From assembly GCA_027596075.1 (NCBI GenBank), contig JADGJC010000595.1, positions 1 to 15,350 of the forward strand: 15,350 bases of DNA, in the 5' to 3' direction. The notes beneath the pieces are model-generated. The model saw only the letters and a list, made by a program, of their open reading frames with translations. It had not been told where the DNA came from and made no database searches. Source of the DNA: Rhizophlyctis rosea (lineage: Eukaryota; Chytridiomycota; Chytridiomycetes; Rhizophlyctidales; Rhizophlyctidaceae). Positions 1 through 9,333 of this stretch are shown here, piece after piece; within the stretch, counting starts at the first letter, position 1; each line of letters begins with the position of its first letter. The position numbers were made by a program, and so were the translations under genes.

Positions 1-650
1 AGGTGTGAGGGAAATCTTCTTGTACAGTAGATTGTAGGGCTCATAGCATTTTGCGCTTTTAGATAGAGTAGTGTAGTGGTGGAGATTGTGGAGGGTAGGA
101 TAGGTGGGGTGGGGAAACGGGGGGGAGGAGAAAACGGAAAAGTGAAAGGAGATGAAAAGGAAAAAAGGCACAAAAAACTGTTGACATCAAAACAAGGAAA
201 AACCGCAAAACCACATTTACATACCTCTTTTTTCTTTGATAGATATTTTTTCCTTTTTTTTTTCGTGAGATTGTGCGGTGTGTAGATAAATCAATGAATT
301 GGAAGAAAGACCTGATGCAAATGACTTTGTGTTGACGCACATTCTGTTGTCAGTTCGGCGCCGATGTCACAACTCTTTTTTTTTTTTTCTGTTGTTTTTT
401 TTCTTTTGCATGACTGTCTGGATAAACTGAAGAGACATCGAGCACACATGGATAAGTTTGCAAAGTTTAATTCAGCCAGAGAGCACGGCGGGAGTGTTTT
501 CATAAGGAGAAACCCCAACTTTTGTGACCCTAGTCCTTGTTGTGATATCCCCTCTGCAATTTGACGGCCCGATTATTTATTGTACTGAAAGCGATTCTCT
601 TGTCATGAGACTGCGGGCTGTACAGTCTGTAAGTGTTGAATTGGGGTCCT
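1..650. other. Non-coding stretch upstream of the reductase promoter
   Basis: I see no supportable gene here. All open frames are short (under about 95 codons) and low-complexity. The stretch holds purine-rich DNA around 90-200 and long T-tracts near 245-262 and 375-405. It probably combines the 3' flank of an unseen upstream gene with the distal promoter of the reductase gene. No polyadenylation signal or splice sites stand out. Confidence 0.5.
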
Positions 651-670
651 CGGACGTCCGTGACGCGTCA
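651..670. promoter_or_regulatory. Two abutting 10-bp perfect palindromes in the reductase promoter
   Basis: Bases 651-660 read CGGACGTCCG and 661-670 read TGACGCGTCA. Each is its own reverse complement, and they touch without a spacer. The first has the CGG-N4-CCG inverted-triplet form bound by many fungal Zn(II)2Cys6 regulators and also carries an ACGT core. The second has TGACG/CGTCA half-sites like bZIP (ATF/CREB-type) sites around an ACGCGT core. The pair lies about 130 bp upstream of the TATA box and about 205-225 bp upstream of the start codon, a normal position for fungal activator sites. The palindromes are seen directly; protein binding is inferred. Confidence 0.5.
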
Positions 671-767
671 AGAGCAGGAGGAGAGGAAGGATTTCAAATC
701 GTTCCCTGCGTTTGTCAGCTCCGACCCCCGATGTCGCCGGACGGTGCGGGAATTGCGCAGCTTTGGT

Positions 768-775
768 TGACGCGT
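768..775 (+). promoter_or_regulatory. Second copy of the TGACGCGT element
   Basis: TGACGCGT at 768-775 repeats the first eight bases of the palindrome at 661-670, in the same orientation, 23 bp before the TATA box. Two copies in one short promoter suggest a shared regulator, either bZIP-type or an ACGCGT (MCB-type) binder. This is an inference from the repeat. Confidence 0.35.
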
Positions 776-797
776 TGTGTCATGCAGAGGAAAAAGT

Positions 798-805
798 TAT
801 AAAAG
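798..805 (+). promoter_or_regulatory. TATA box of the aldo-keto reductase gene
   Basis: TATAAAAG is a textbook TATA element lying 71 bp before the ATG at 876. A start site about 30 bp downstream would give a 5' leader of roughly 40-50 nt. A strong TATA box in a fungal promoter often marks an inducible, stress-type gene, which suits a detoxifying reductase. Confidence 0.7.
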
Positions 806-875
806 GCAGAGTCAGAGGCCATATCTCTTGTCCTAACTTTTGAGCAGATCAACAAGACTCTTCACACCCTGAATC

Positions 876-1918
876 ATGTCAACACCCGTAACAGTTGTCT
901 TCGGAGCAGCAGGCCTCCGCCTGGCAAACTTGGATGTAGGAACTCAGTACCTCTCCATCGCCGAGAAGCATGGAGTCAAACATCTCGACACCGCCCGCGC
1001 ATACGGCGAAAGCGAAGAAGTCCTAGCCAAACTCGGCGCACCAAAGAAATTCATCATCGACACCAAAGTGCCTCATCTGGATCTATCCGAGAAAGCAGTA
1101 CTAGCTGCCCAGAAAACAAGTTTTGAGAATTTGCAAGTCGAAAGCGTGAGTGTTTACTTCACCGATTGGACCCATGATGTCCATCAACAATGAGACTACT
1201 TTTTCTGAACCCCTCAACCCGCCTCAACTAGGTCGACATCTACTACCTCCACGGTCCCGACCGCAACACACCCATCCCCCAAACCCTCCTCGCAATCAAC
1301 GCCCTCCACCGCGCCGGTAAATTCACCCGCTTCGGTCTCTCAAACTTCACGGCGGCCCAAGTCCAAGAAGTCTACGACCACGCCACGGAAAAGGGGTATG
1401 TGCTCCCCACAGTCTACCAAGGCAACTACAATCCCGTCACTCGCCACATCGAAACGGATCTCCTTCCCCTCCTCCGCAAACTCAATATCGCATACTACGC
1501 TTACTCCCCAATCGCCGGCGGGTTCTTGTCGAAGAGTGTAGAACAGCTAAAGGCGGGAGGGTTAACGGGCCGGTGGGATCCCACGACATTCGGGGGAAGT
1601 CTCTACCACCGTCTCTACAATCGCCCGGAAATTCTGAAAGGTCTCGAAGCCTGGAATGCCATTTCCAGTGACAGCGGCATCCCGAGAGCGGAATTAGCGT
1701 ACAGATGGACGCGGTACCACTCTGCTCTAAGTGCTGACAAAGGGGATGCGCTGATTGTTGGAGCGTCGAAGCCGGAGCAGTTGGAGGAGACGCTTGGGGG
1801 GTTGGAGAATGGGCCATTGCCGGGGGAGGTTGTGAGGAGGATTGAAGGGGTTTGGGAGGTTGTGAAGGGGGAGGCGCCAAGGACGGAGGATATCATTGCG
1901 GCTGTTAGGGGTGATTGA
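876..1918 (+). CDS. Aldo-keto reductase, AKR7 / aflatoxin-aldehyde-reductase type (two exons)
   Basis: This is a predicted cytosolic NADPH-dependent reductase of reactive aldehydes, 318 residues, close to the usual AKR7 length. Exon 1 is 876-1145 and exon 2 is 1232-1918. The join is in phase 0 and restores the family motif VDIYYLHGPD. The catalytic tetrad is visible: D38 and Y43 in HLDTARAYG, K64 in IIDTKVP, and H97 in YYLHGPD. Other family landmarks are GKFTRFGLSNF, a YNP segment (NYNPVTR), YSPIAGGFL, and the C-terminal cofactor-binding motif GASKPEQLEETL. The start is chosen because a TGA lies in frame two codons upstream (870-872) and a TATA box precedes it. Codon choice drifts from C-ending in early exon 2 to G-ending near the end. 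Substrate is inferred from the family; many fungal relatives act on dialdehydes or ketones other than aflatoxin. A related potassium-channel beta-like AKR is less likely given the YYLHGPD and C-terminal motifs. Confidence 0.92.
1146..1231 (+). other. Spliceosomal intron of the reductase gene
   Basis: This is an 86-nt intron with donor GTGAGT and acceptor CTAG, with CTCAAC branch-like motifs near the 3' end. Reading through it meets a stop (TGA at 1191-1193). Removing it joins LQVES to VDIYY in frame and restores the catalytic histidine motif. Confidence 0.9.
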
Positions 1919-2650
1919 TGTGTGGGGCATGTAGATCAGGCGGTCACGTTGCAGCCCAGTTCAGGCGCCATAAGGTGCTATTGAACCGAAGTCGTTTTTT
2001 TTTTCTTTTCAAATTCAAACTAGTCCACTGGCTGACCTACCGTTGTATGTCAAGGGATGTAACCTGTGAGTGATCCATTGGAGGTGTGCGGGGTCATGGT
2101 TAATATTGTGTCATGTTTCGCTACTGGCAAGCTCTTCTGTTTGCTTGGAGCAACCCTATTCAAATATCCTAACTCCGGTTTTTTTCCGTTCGATTCCGGG
2201 CTGATTATCCGACACCTCCACAATGTGCACAATCAGTTCAGTAAGAATCGTAGAGCTGCTTGTTCGTGAGACTGGCGACGTTGATCGGGCAAAGCGCATA
2301 TAACTCCCTTGCGTGGATGTCGCCATTTCGCTATCTTGATCAACCAAACTAAATTGTGCAACTGGCTTTCGGTTTCAAGACTCCACATCAGGAGGCGCAT
2401 TGTTCACGTTTACGGGCGTAGTGCATCGCTTTTTCCTCAACCAACTGTATGTCAAGGTGTGGACAAAAAAGTAGTGGGACGTGTGACGCTGGTCAAAAAT
2501 CTTGTTTGCATCGGGTAGGATCCGACAGCAAGATCAGAACAGAAGCAGATTCGTTTCGATTGATCTTGACTGAGCAACTTGCACAAATTGAGAAATTTAT
2601 GGTTTGCAACGGAAAACGAGAATCATTCAGAAAGGATTACAAGGACAACG
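1919..2650. other. Intergenic stretch after the reductase
   Basis: This is the 3' flank of the reductase gene. A T-rich tract lies at about 1996-2008, and I see no AATAAA. Open frames on both strands are short and unconvincing, and I recognise no RNA gene. Confidence 0.45.
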
Positions 2651-3346
2651 TCATAAGGAAACGTGCGATGCATTGGCTGTGGACAAAGTGCTCTGCATGC
2701 GTTTGGGACACTCTTGGGAGAAGCAGTCATTGTATGGATGGTTGTCGACATGGAGGCAGCAATCGGGAAGATAAGATGGGCCAAAAAGGTATGCACTCAA
2801 CGAGGTGAAATCGCGCAAATCAATCCGAGGGTGAGATGAAATCAAAGAATTGATTGTGTTACACTTGTCAGAATCATTGGGGTACCGATATTTTCCTTCC
2901 TTGACATAGTGATGTCTGTGCCAGTAACAACCTGCGTAATAGTGGGAGGGAATGCCATCACTTCGATCGCATTGGACCAAAAGTGATTGTGAATGTCGCT
3001 CAACATCTCCAACATATGACTTCATCGATAAGGAGTTTTCTTTTCCCGCCTCGTCTCAGCCAACATTTGAGATGGCGTCAGCAATGTTGGCGTTATCTTG
3101 ACGGGTTGATGAGCTCAACATAATGGCTCCACCGGCACGGTCAGCTTCATCCGTCCAGTATAAAAAGTCAGAGTGTACCCCGGGACAAAGTGGCGGAACA
3201 TCGGTTTGATGACAGACGGCTATTGTTTTTCTGCAATCAGTCCCGGCATTCACTTCCAACGCTACTTCAGCTTCCCGGCCAGGAGCAGAAAGCGCTTTCA
3301 GAGTGTCTCTGCCATGTCCAGTCCAACAATTCTCATACAGAACGCG
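2651..3346 (-). pseudogene. Minus-strand open stretch broken by one in-frame TGA (candidate relic)
   Basis: On the minus strand one frame runs from just after a TAA (3347-3349) down to the stop at 2651. That is about 232 codons, broken only by a TGA at 3056-3058. The two halves (about 96 and 135 codons) have varied protein-like composition with several tryptophans (FLYWTDEADRAGGAIM, then GCYWHRHHYVKEGKYRYP). I do not recognise the family. The first in-frame ATG lies well inside, so the true start would be in an upstream exon. The TGA could be a point mutation (for example TGG to TGA) or could lie within a missed intron. Nearly continuous openness is the only evidence for coding. Confidence 0.3.
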
Positions 3347-3664
3347 TTATCGGCTGCGATGCAGAGTATGCAGGGTCTTTGCATGGACACATGATGAATG
3401 ACGTGATTGCAAGCTATCCCTCACCTCCCACATCGAATGTGGAGCCAAGTACTTCATCCGGACCATTATTTCTTAATCAATGCGGCGAGCATCCAAAGCC
3501 AGCAACATTGCATCATAATGTTGGGATCTTTTCTCCGAGATGAGGACGTATTGTGAGCTTATATGCATGCCAATCTGATCCCAAAGTGTAGATTTGTTAC
3601 AAAGTACGTGGCAAGTGTATGTTTTTTCGTCTTTGGTGATTTCAGTCACCCGAAGCGTGCGCGC
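3347..3664. other. Gap between minus-strand open stretches
   Basis: I call no gene here. On the minus strand there is a possible GTGAGG donor and GCAG acceptor about 71 nt apart (near 3420 and 3350), the size of other introns in the window. I could not make the flanking frames join cleanly into the 2651-3346 stretch. Confidence 0.25.
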
Positions 3665-4210
3665 TCAGTACAGAATGCGAGTACAAATACTCCTCTCGAT
3701 GTGCATGTGGCGGATGTTACAACTTATGCGCGCAATAGAAAAAGAAAGCAAGCCGCAACACCCAGTGGAATAAGCGATCACGGACATGAGCTGTGTAAAT
3801 GGATTCATGAACACATCTTTGCATGTTGCTTGGTGCAGACTAGCAATGGGCCTACAATCCGCACACGCAGCATTATACGTGTAGTGGGGCAACAAATGGA
3901 AGTAGCATGCCCCAAAAAAGACTCTGATGGCGGACCCGAAGGCAAGATCATCATGGGATGTTGTGCACCATGAAGACTCTATCCAAAGTTCAAATTTATC
4001 AGCATCTTCTGAACACCGACGACCCCACTTTACAACATCAGCATTGTTGATAGCAGTGGGCATGCCATCCGACCTTGCGGCGAAGCCATGGAGCCTGTTC
4101 AAACGTTGCTTAACATTCTCCACTGTTGTAGCATTCTCCTGTCGACTTAAAGTATTCTTTTTGACCTTCCTCCAATCGATACTGAAAACATGTCCATCAC
4201 AATCAGATTG
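3665..4210 (-). CDS. Unrecognised minus-strand open stretch, candidate exon
   Basis: The frame is open for about 181 codons from just after a TGA (4211-4213) to the stop at 3665. A good acceptor, TTTTCAG, ends at 4182, so an exon could begin at 4181 with the sequence IDWRKVKKNTLSRQ. The N-terminal half is hydrophilic and looks coding (VENVKQRLNRLHGF, SEDADKFELWIESS). The C-terminal half is rich in Cys and Ile and less convincing. No early ATG exists in this frame, so it would have to be a downstream exon, possibly of the gene at 4414-5625. A 69-nt intron with donor GTGGGC near 4250 and acceptor at 4182 would give the right phase for one upstream frame. I recognise no family. Confidence 0.28.
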   Translation of the reverse strand, partial: QSDCDGHVFSIDWRKVKKNTLSRQENATTVENVKQRLNRLHGFAARSDGMPTAINNADVVKWGRRCSEDADKFELWIESSWCTTSHDDLAFGSAIRVFFGACYFHLLPHYTYNAACADCRPIASLHQATCKDVFMNPFTQLMSVIAYSTGCCGLLSFSIARISCNIRHMHIERSICTRILY

Positions 4211-4413
4211 TCAAGTCTACACTCATCTACTTGGGGAGAATGTAGCCCACACTTGTTTCTTCCATACAGCGCAGTTAAGCGCCATCTGGCGCCCAGCGCG
4301 GAAACATCTGTAAGGTATGCCCCGATTGGTCTCGAGCCCTGGTGAACAGTTTTGAAGCATGCTTCTGGACAACTAACTAAGCCTCCTGCTCTGCCCATAT
4401 CGGTCGGATCCTG

Positions 4414-5625
4414 TTATTTCCATCTTTCACTCATTGAACTAACCGCAAACAAGTTCTTCTGCTTCAACTCATTAAGCATCCGGAAAGTATCCTTATGCTT
4501 CTGCAGCGCTTCTACGATATACAACTCAGATATGCCCCTCCCCAAAGTAGCTACGCGAATGTCATCCAAACGAATCTCAAACCAATTGTATCGGTGCCGC
4601 ACAAACTGAACGAGGGTCTCGAGCTGTCCGAGTGACCTAAGCAGGGTGGTAAGTGGTGGTCGTTGCGAATTGTTAGTGAAGTCAAAGTTGGTGGTGTTAA
4701 TGATCAATAATGTGTTGATGGGTTTTGTTTTCGTCTCAAGACGGGACCGCAAATTGAGCAACGCCGGAGTGTAGAGAGGAAAGGAAGAAAGGCCGAGACA
4801 ACTGGCGACGTCTTCGACGCTTGTGTATGATGCAAAGAAGCTCTCTCTCTTGGAGTCAGCTGTGGAGAGGGAAGAATAAAAATGACAATCAGAAGATCCC
4901 GACCCCGGATTATGGAAGCCTTCAGTCATACCCGAATGTGCCAAGAAAACGCCCTCAGCATCAAGCGTACGCGGAGTTGCACTAAGACCTGTTATGTTCC
5001 ATGTCGTCCTATGGCTCAGAGTGCGCATGATTCGCCGGAAGGCTGTTTGGTTGCCTTGGTCTGGAGCATGAAAAAGTTATCAGCAATTGTCATTATGAGA
5101 GAAATACCGTCCGCGCCAACTCGTACCATTGAAGCGGAACGTTCGTCCGGTAGGCAAACAAATGTCCGTCGGCAGCTTCAAATTCCACAATAAGCAAGAA
5201 TACCGAAGCAGCTCAGATTGTCTCTGCTCCTCCAGCAAGTCGTCAAAATGCCCTTCAATGCGGCTCAGTCTGGTGTTGAACTCTTTACGCATCCCATAAA
5301 TGGTTTCTAGGATCTGTTGTTCGCCCGGAGTAAGAGTGCAATCAGTCCTACATAATTGGTCGTGAGTGACGACGTTTTGAAAAGCGAGCATCGCATCCGT
5401 GGCGAACCTTTCGTGATTGCATCCATCTTTCTTCTCCGAATTTATATTCAACGCCTTCTGTTTGGATTGGGCGAGTTGTGTTGTGACGTATGTTGTAACA
5501 ATGGCGGTTGTTTGGGGAGTTAGTTGGGTGGGATGGATGGTTGTAGATGTGCCGAGTGTAAAGGGGGCGAAGTGGGTGCACGAACGATTATTTGGCGAGT
5601 GATTAACTAATACAAACAGGCGCAT
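4414..5625 (-). CDS. Unrecognised spliced gene, hypothetical protein (about 357 residues)
   Basis: Proposed exons are 5625-5127, 5060-4932 and 4859-4414. Intron 1 (5126-5061, 66 nt) has donor GTACGA, branch-like GCTGATAAC and acceptor CCAG; it removes a TGA at 5080-5082 and joins two long open frames. Intron 2 (4931-4860, 72 nt) has donor GTATGA, branch-like TCTGATT, a pyrimidine tract and CACAG; it is a multiple of three, so retention would also stay open. The ATG at 5625 is the first in its frame. Residues about 98-142 look like a charged coiled coil (GEQQILETIYGMRKEF, EGHFDDLLEEQRQ). The last exon is a helical-looking region with YNWFEIRLDD and SELYIVEALQKH. An alternative 3' end uses donor GTTAGT at 4443 and an acceptor ending at 4377, adding an exon to 4275 (LVVQKHASKLFTRARDQ). 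I know no matching family and assign no function. Confidence 0.45.
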
Positions 5626-6159
5626 GATTTTACAATATCGCCCCTCGGCTGGACAGGAAGGCGACTGCAATCTCCTTTGCGTATGTTGCTAATCAGCGTG
5701 GGATTCCAATGTTCCGGGGACATTGATTGGCCCTGGCAAAACCATCCGTTCGTTTGGATCTTTTCAAAGAAATGAGCGCTGGAATGCTCTCGCGTATTGC
5801 GCTGGAATCGCAAGGGATATTCCATACCTTTCTCATAGTCTCATTTTTTTTGTCGGCACTCTGTGTCGGTCGACGTGTACGGAGTCGCGCATGTCAACTG
5901 ACCAGTCCTAAACTTGCTATGACTTCAGCTGGCAATACGAAAAAGATTCGCTGGTACCGAGATCTGCACATATTGCGGGGCGCACCATCGACTGCCGGGG
6001 TCTCATCAGCACAGATGGTCAGCTCATTCATCAATTGCATTCAATGGGTAATATGCGCCGGCTCTGCACACCACATTCGTACTTATGATGGCAATTCAAC
6101 ACACAAAAGTCATAAGCTTTTACATTTCCGAGTCATACCATGTGGTACCTTTACACGCT
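5626..6159. other. Gap between minus-strand candidates
   Basis: No gene is supported. This may hold the promoter of the minus-strand gene starting at 5625. A plus-strand frame from ATG 5772 to 6248 is open for 158 codons and includes a hydrophobic run (HTFLIVSFFLSALCVG). It lacks start context, domains or splice support, so I do not call it. Confidence 0.3.
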
Positions 6160-6876
6160 CTATGCAACACAAACAGCAGTGCACCTTTCCGAAGTGCACA
6201 AAGTGCATTGCTTTCTCCGAGACCTTTGCCTCACTGAACGGCCCTTGACAACGCAACCGTATGGGTGCTTGAGTTTGAGCACCCCGGTACAAGAAGCATT
6301 CATCCCAAAACCACCCATACCCCCAACCTGCGCAGGTTGGGGAACACTCCTCAACCTGTGCCCTCTACCGTGTGCCCAACCTGCAAAATGAGTGTTTGAC
6401 GCCCATCGAATGCTCTCGTACGGGCGTCTGTTTGGCAAATTGGGGTCGGTTGCTGATTGAGGACCCTGTTCAAGGCGCAGCTGCCAGTGGCGGAACTTGG
6501 GCGGTCCTCTTACAGTTTTGATGATAAAAGGAATTTGGTACACATACCACAACAGATACTGAGGACTTTGCCCATCGACTTGCTTCCATCTCAAAACGTT
6601 GCATCCAGCATTGGCTCCATCAGCGGGTATTCGACTGTCGCCGGTGAAAATGGGCTCGCCCGACGGTTGCATTCGAAGATAAGATGCTCGTGGTCTGCAC
6701 ATCGAAATTGCTTGCTTATCATCAAGGTGCAACTCGATTTGCTGAAAATGCCAATAGATCCACTTTTTTTCCATCGTTGATGAGATCAATAGGTACTGGG
6801 TCAGTGTTACATATTGTGTGATGCCATTGTCTTTAGTGATTGTCCACTCTCGGTTTGCGCCAACCTTTTGATCTGA
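6160..6876 (-). CDS. Unrecognised long minus-strand open stretch, candidate exon(s)
   Basis: This is the longest open stretch in the 9-kb interval: 239 codons from just after a TAG (6877-6879) to the stop at 6160. The first ATG is at 6774. Sequence upstream of that ATG is also protein-like (ANREWTITKDNGITQYVTL), so the ATG may not be the true start and an acceptor such as GGTAG just before 6876 may open the exon. The first 120 codons look best (KKWIYWHFQQIELHLDDK, RIPADGANAGCNVLRWKQVD, QYLLWYVYQIPFII). After that a strong donor, GTAAGA, occurs at 6513 in phase 0. The rest, rich in Arg, Gly and Cys, may be intron or 3' sequence. I recognise no domain. It could be an intact exon of a lineage-specific gene or part of a decayed one. 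Confidence 0.33.
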   Translation of the reverse strand, partial: SDQKVGANREWTITKDNGITQYVTLTQYLLISSTMEKKWIYWHFQQIELHLDDKQAISMCRPRASYLRMQPSGEPIFTGDSRIPADGANAGCNVLRWKQVDGQSPQYLLWYVYQIPFIIKTVRGPPKFRHWQLRLEQGPQSATDPNLPNRRPYESIRWASNTHFAGWAHGRGHRLRSVPQPAQVGGMGGFGMNASCTGVLKLKHPYGCVVKGRSVRQRSRRKQCTLCTSERCTAVCVA

Positions 6877-7233
6877 CTACCTATCTCTAGCTATTATTGA
6901 AGAAGCAACGCCTGATTCGCTCGCGGTCATATGAACTTGGTGTTCGATGATTAGCAGAGATGGTAGTCTGGACAGATTGTGCCATGCGACTGTTCAGTTC
7001 GCGAGCTATTTTATTGACGCAAAGTTATGATTAGCTGACCGCACTTTTCAATTTCAATCAACATCAGCCCATTCAACCGGCTGAAAAAGCATCAAATCCA
7101 CTGGCAAAGGTTTCAGCATTGGTGAGACTTCCTTGGGTAGGCCGAATTCACCTCAACTCTGAGGAAAGCATGAGCCGTTTGTTGCCTATGCCAATGGCAG
7201 AAGTGAAGAAATTGATTTGGGGGCTTGAATGAT
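6877..7233. other. Unassigned stretch
   Basis: No gene is supported. Short minus-strand segments look protein-like (TNAETFASGFDAFS near 7110; FFTSAIGIGNKRLM near 7200), but stops separate them and no splice model I tried joins them. Confidence 0.25.
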
Positions 7234-7590
7234 TCAATAAAGATAGTGAGCGTCCACTGACATCAGAAGCAGTTCATAGCCGTAGTGATTTTCGAATCTA
7301 ATATGAAAGGAACGTAGTGGAAAAAATCTCATTGCAAACAGATCGTCCGTGTATGCCAGATTGTGGACATCAGCATGCGAGATAGCAAGCACGAGCATTC
7401 CACTTTCCTTGAGCAAGTGATTAAGCGAGCACTCAGAAGATGGATTGAAGGTCCTTTTTTGCACAGGCATGGTTTAGACGTACAATCCGTGATGTTTGTT
7501 ATCGGCCTGACTTTCAGTCGGTTGAAGGAAGGCGTACATTTCAGGCTGAGACCAAGTGATTCCTGTCGTTTTGGGACAAAAAAGAACATT
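7234..7590 (-). pseudogene. Minus-strand open stretch with one in-frame TAA (candidate relic)
   Basis: One frame runs 119 codons from just after a TAA (7591-7593) to the stop at 7234, interrupted only by a TAA at 7474-7476. Before the stop the sequence includes GITWSQPEMYAFLQPTE. After it comes LNHLLKESGMLVLAISHADV followed by RFENHYGYELLLMSVDAH. I recognise no family. An intron spanning the TAA would need a poor donor (GTCTAA), so a disabling mutation is the simpler reading. Confidence is low because the stretch is short. Confidence 0.22.
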
Positions 7591-9238
7591 TTATACCTGG
7601 TTTATTCCGCGCACAGCTCAACGTGACCGCCGTGCGCTGTTAGTAAATGATTTTGAGAACTATTTGTAAAGATTGGACGGAAAGTGCCAGCGGGTCGCCC
7701 AGGCTTGATGGCCAGCGCCGATTATCCTAGCTACCTTTGTTAAACGAGCTATGACGGGCCTCCTGCAAAAATAGCCATGGTTCAAAAACCGCATTGTGGA
7801 ACGAATGGGAAGTCTACTAAGTATGTACATGTGTGTTGCCGAGTTGTACAAGTCAAGGGAACCATCACTGCTCGTAACCCTTGCAATGTTTGGAGTGTCA
7901 GGGCAAACAATCTCACATGAGAAGTATTGGGCATACTGGGTACCGGGGATTCACGTCGAGTCCTCCATCGAGCTTACGACAAGTTCCGATGGTTGTGAGT
8001 GGACGTCACACTCCCATCTCCGAGTGCGTAATAGTGACATATTTTTTTATCACCGAAAAGACTGAGCAGTCATTGAATGGGGTTTCTTGTAGCGCCAATT
8101 ATCGACTTGAAGAAGGGGCCAGACAATCAGCGGCTACAATGTTGTAACGACCATCCCACGATGAGGTGCCACAACTCTCCATCCGTCGTCATTGAAATAT
8201 TTTTTTTGAGCCTCGAGGCTACACCTCTAGAAGGGTTCGATTTGCATGCAGCTTTCAGACCTATCGTTACCGAACAAGGTTATATAGCGTACCTCAGTTC
8301 AACGATAAAGAGATGACTTCATAATGTTATTTCCGTCCCTTTTTGTCATTGCAAACTTCATGCACGGCAATGTGACAGTGTTCGAGTTGGTGCATTGGTG
8401 CTAATCATTCCGTTGATGCAGCAGTTGGAACATACCGGACACTCCAGACGCCACGAATGTTGCACGACCAGCAATCGGCCATAGATGCGGCAGGATCTGG
8501 TGGAGGTGATGCCATGGCTTTGCTTCGCCGAGCTCATTGTCACATTCAGTCCAAACAGTAAGATCTGAACAGTTTACTCAATCCTATCTGCCACGGGCTG
8601 CAACCATATTGCACAGTAATGGTCGATTGGTAAACCCCGGAAAGCTGTAATGAACGCGTGACGCGAGGGTATTTCTCACTTCTATATATGGTAGAATCTT
8701 TTCCTCTCGGAAAGCGTTTACTGCCTTTGGACCAGCGCATGGGTCATCACCTTATCCAAGTTTTAGCCACCTGCCAGTGAACTCACTATGATCATATCCC
8801 AGTCGTTGGGTCCGCCGGATTGAGGCTTCGATCCCCGACGGTGCTGCAAAGATCGTAAGTTGGTAAGGTGTCGCAGCTCTCCTACTTCTCCTCTCCTCGT
8901 CCTTGAGGACTTTTTTGTTCTACCGTACGCTCCAAGAGTCTACACCTATTAAATATCAGGATTTACTTGTTGCACCCAAGATGGTTTGCACAGGATATTC
9001 ATGTCGTATCGGTTGAACTCGGCTAGGCCAGTCATTCTCTGAGCTCACTAGTCAAGTGGCTGAGTTGTGGACCAGCTTCTGCAGAAGACCAGCAGTCCAA
9101 AGCGAAACGTTGATTAAGATTGGGCGAAATGCTCGTTTATATGTAACGGTAATGAGCAAAAGGGCAATTGTTTCGATGAGAACACACCTACATGCCAGGT
9201 ACTCAGAACGGTCCTCTCGCCCGTTTTCTAAGTCAGAG
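7591..9238. other. Unassigned stretch without a supportable gene
   Basis: Only short frames occur. On the minus strand a 58-codon open segment at about 8406-8579 (LTVWTECDNELGEAKPWHHL, then HLWPIAGRATFVASGVS) carries a canonical GTATGT donor at 8435, hinting at an exon end, but I could not find a partner exon. A T-loop-like sequence, GGCTTCGATCC, near 8824 does not sit in a foldable tRNA arm. A small GTCC-TTGA-GGAC hairpin followed by six T lies near 8900-8915. None of these is called as a feature. Confidence 0.3.
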
Positions 9239-9333
9239 AGCTGGAGCTGGAGCCGGAGCCGGAGCCGGGGCTGGTGCTGGAGCTGGAGCGGAAGCTGGAG
9301 GTGGAGCGGGCGCTGGCGCTGGCGCTGGCGTTG
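9239..9333. repeat. Imperfect hexanucleotide repeat (GGAGCY / GGCGCT)
   Basis: About fifteen imperfect 6-bp units run through this segment: GGAGCT and GGAGCC first, GGCGCT at the end. All three plus-strand frames stay open over it. The plus frame starting at 9192 reads alternating Gly-Ala and another reads Trp-Ser/Arg. A minus frame (9233-9460) reads Pro-Ala repeats preceded by a Thr/Ile-rich run (TTITITMTVIPTPAPAP). That minus-strand composition resembles linkers of secreted fungal proteins, but I see no signal peptide or stable gene model. Repeat periodicity alone inflates the open frames. Confidence 0.75.

Noticed and set aside
2160..2200. GTTCGATTCC resembling a tRNA B-box
   Set aside because: No cloverleaf can be drawn around it on either strand.
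3190..3973. Plus-strand frames of 117 and 136 codons
   Set aside because: They lie opposite longer or better-composed minus-strand stretches, have no early splice or start support and look like shadows.
5772..6248. Plus-strand 158-codon frame with one hydrophobic segment
   Set aside because: No domain, no splice or promoter support, and it partly overlaps the stronger minus-strand frame at 6160-6876.
8820..8920. Possible tRNA or Pol III gene (T-loop-like GGCTTCGATCC, then a hairpin and T-run)
   Set aside because: The bases flanking the loop cannot form a T-stem, and no A-box or acceptor stem is found at the right distance.
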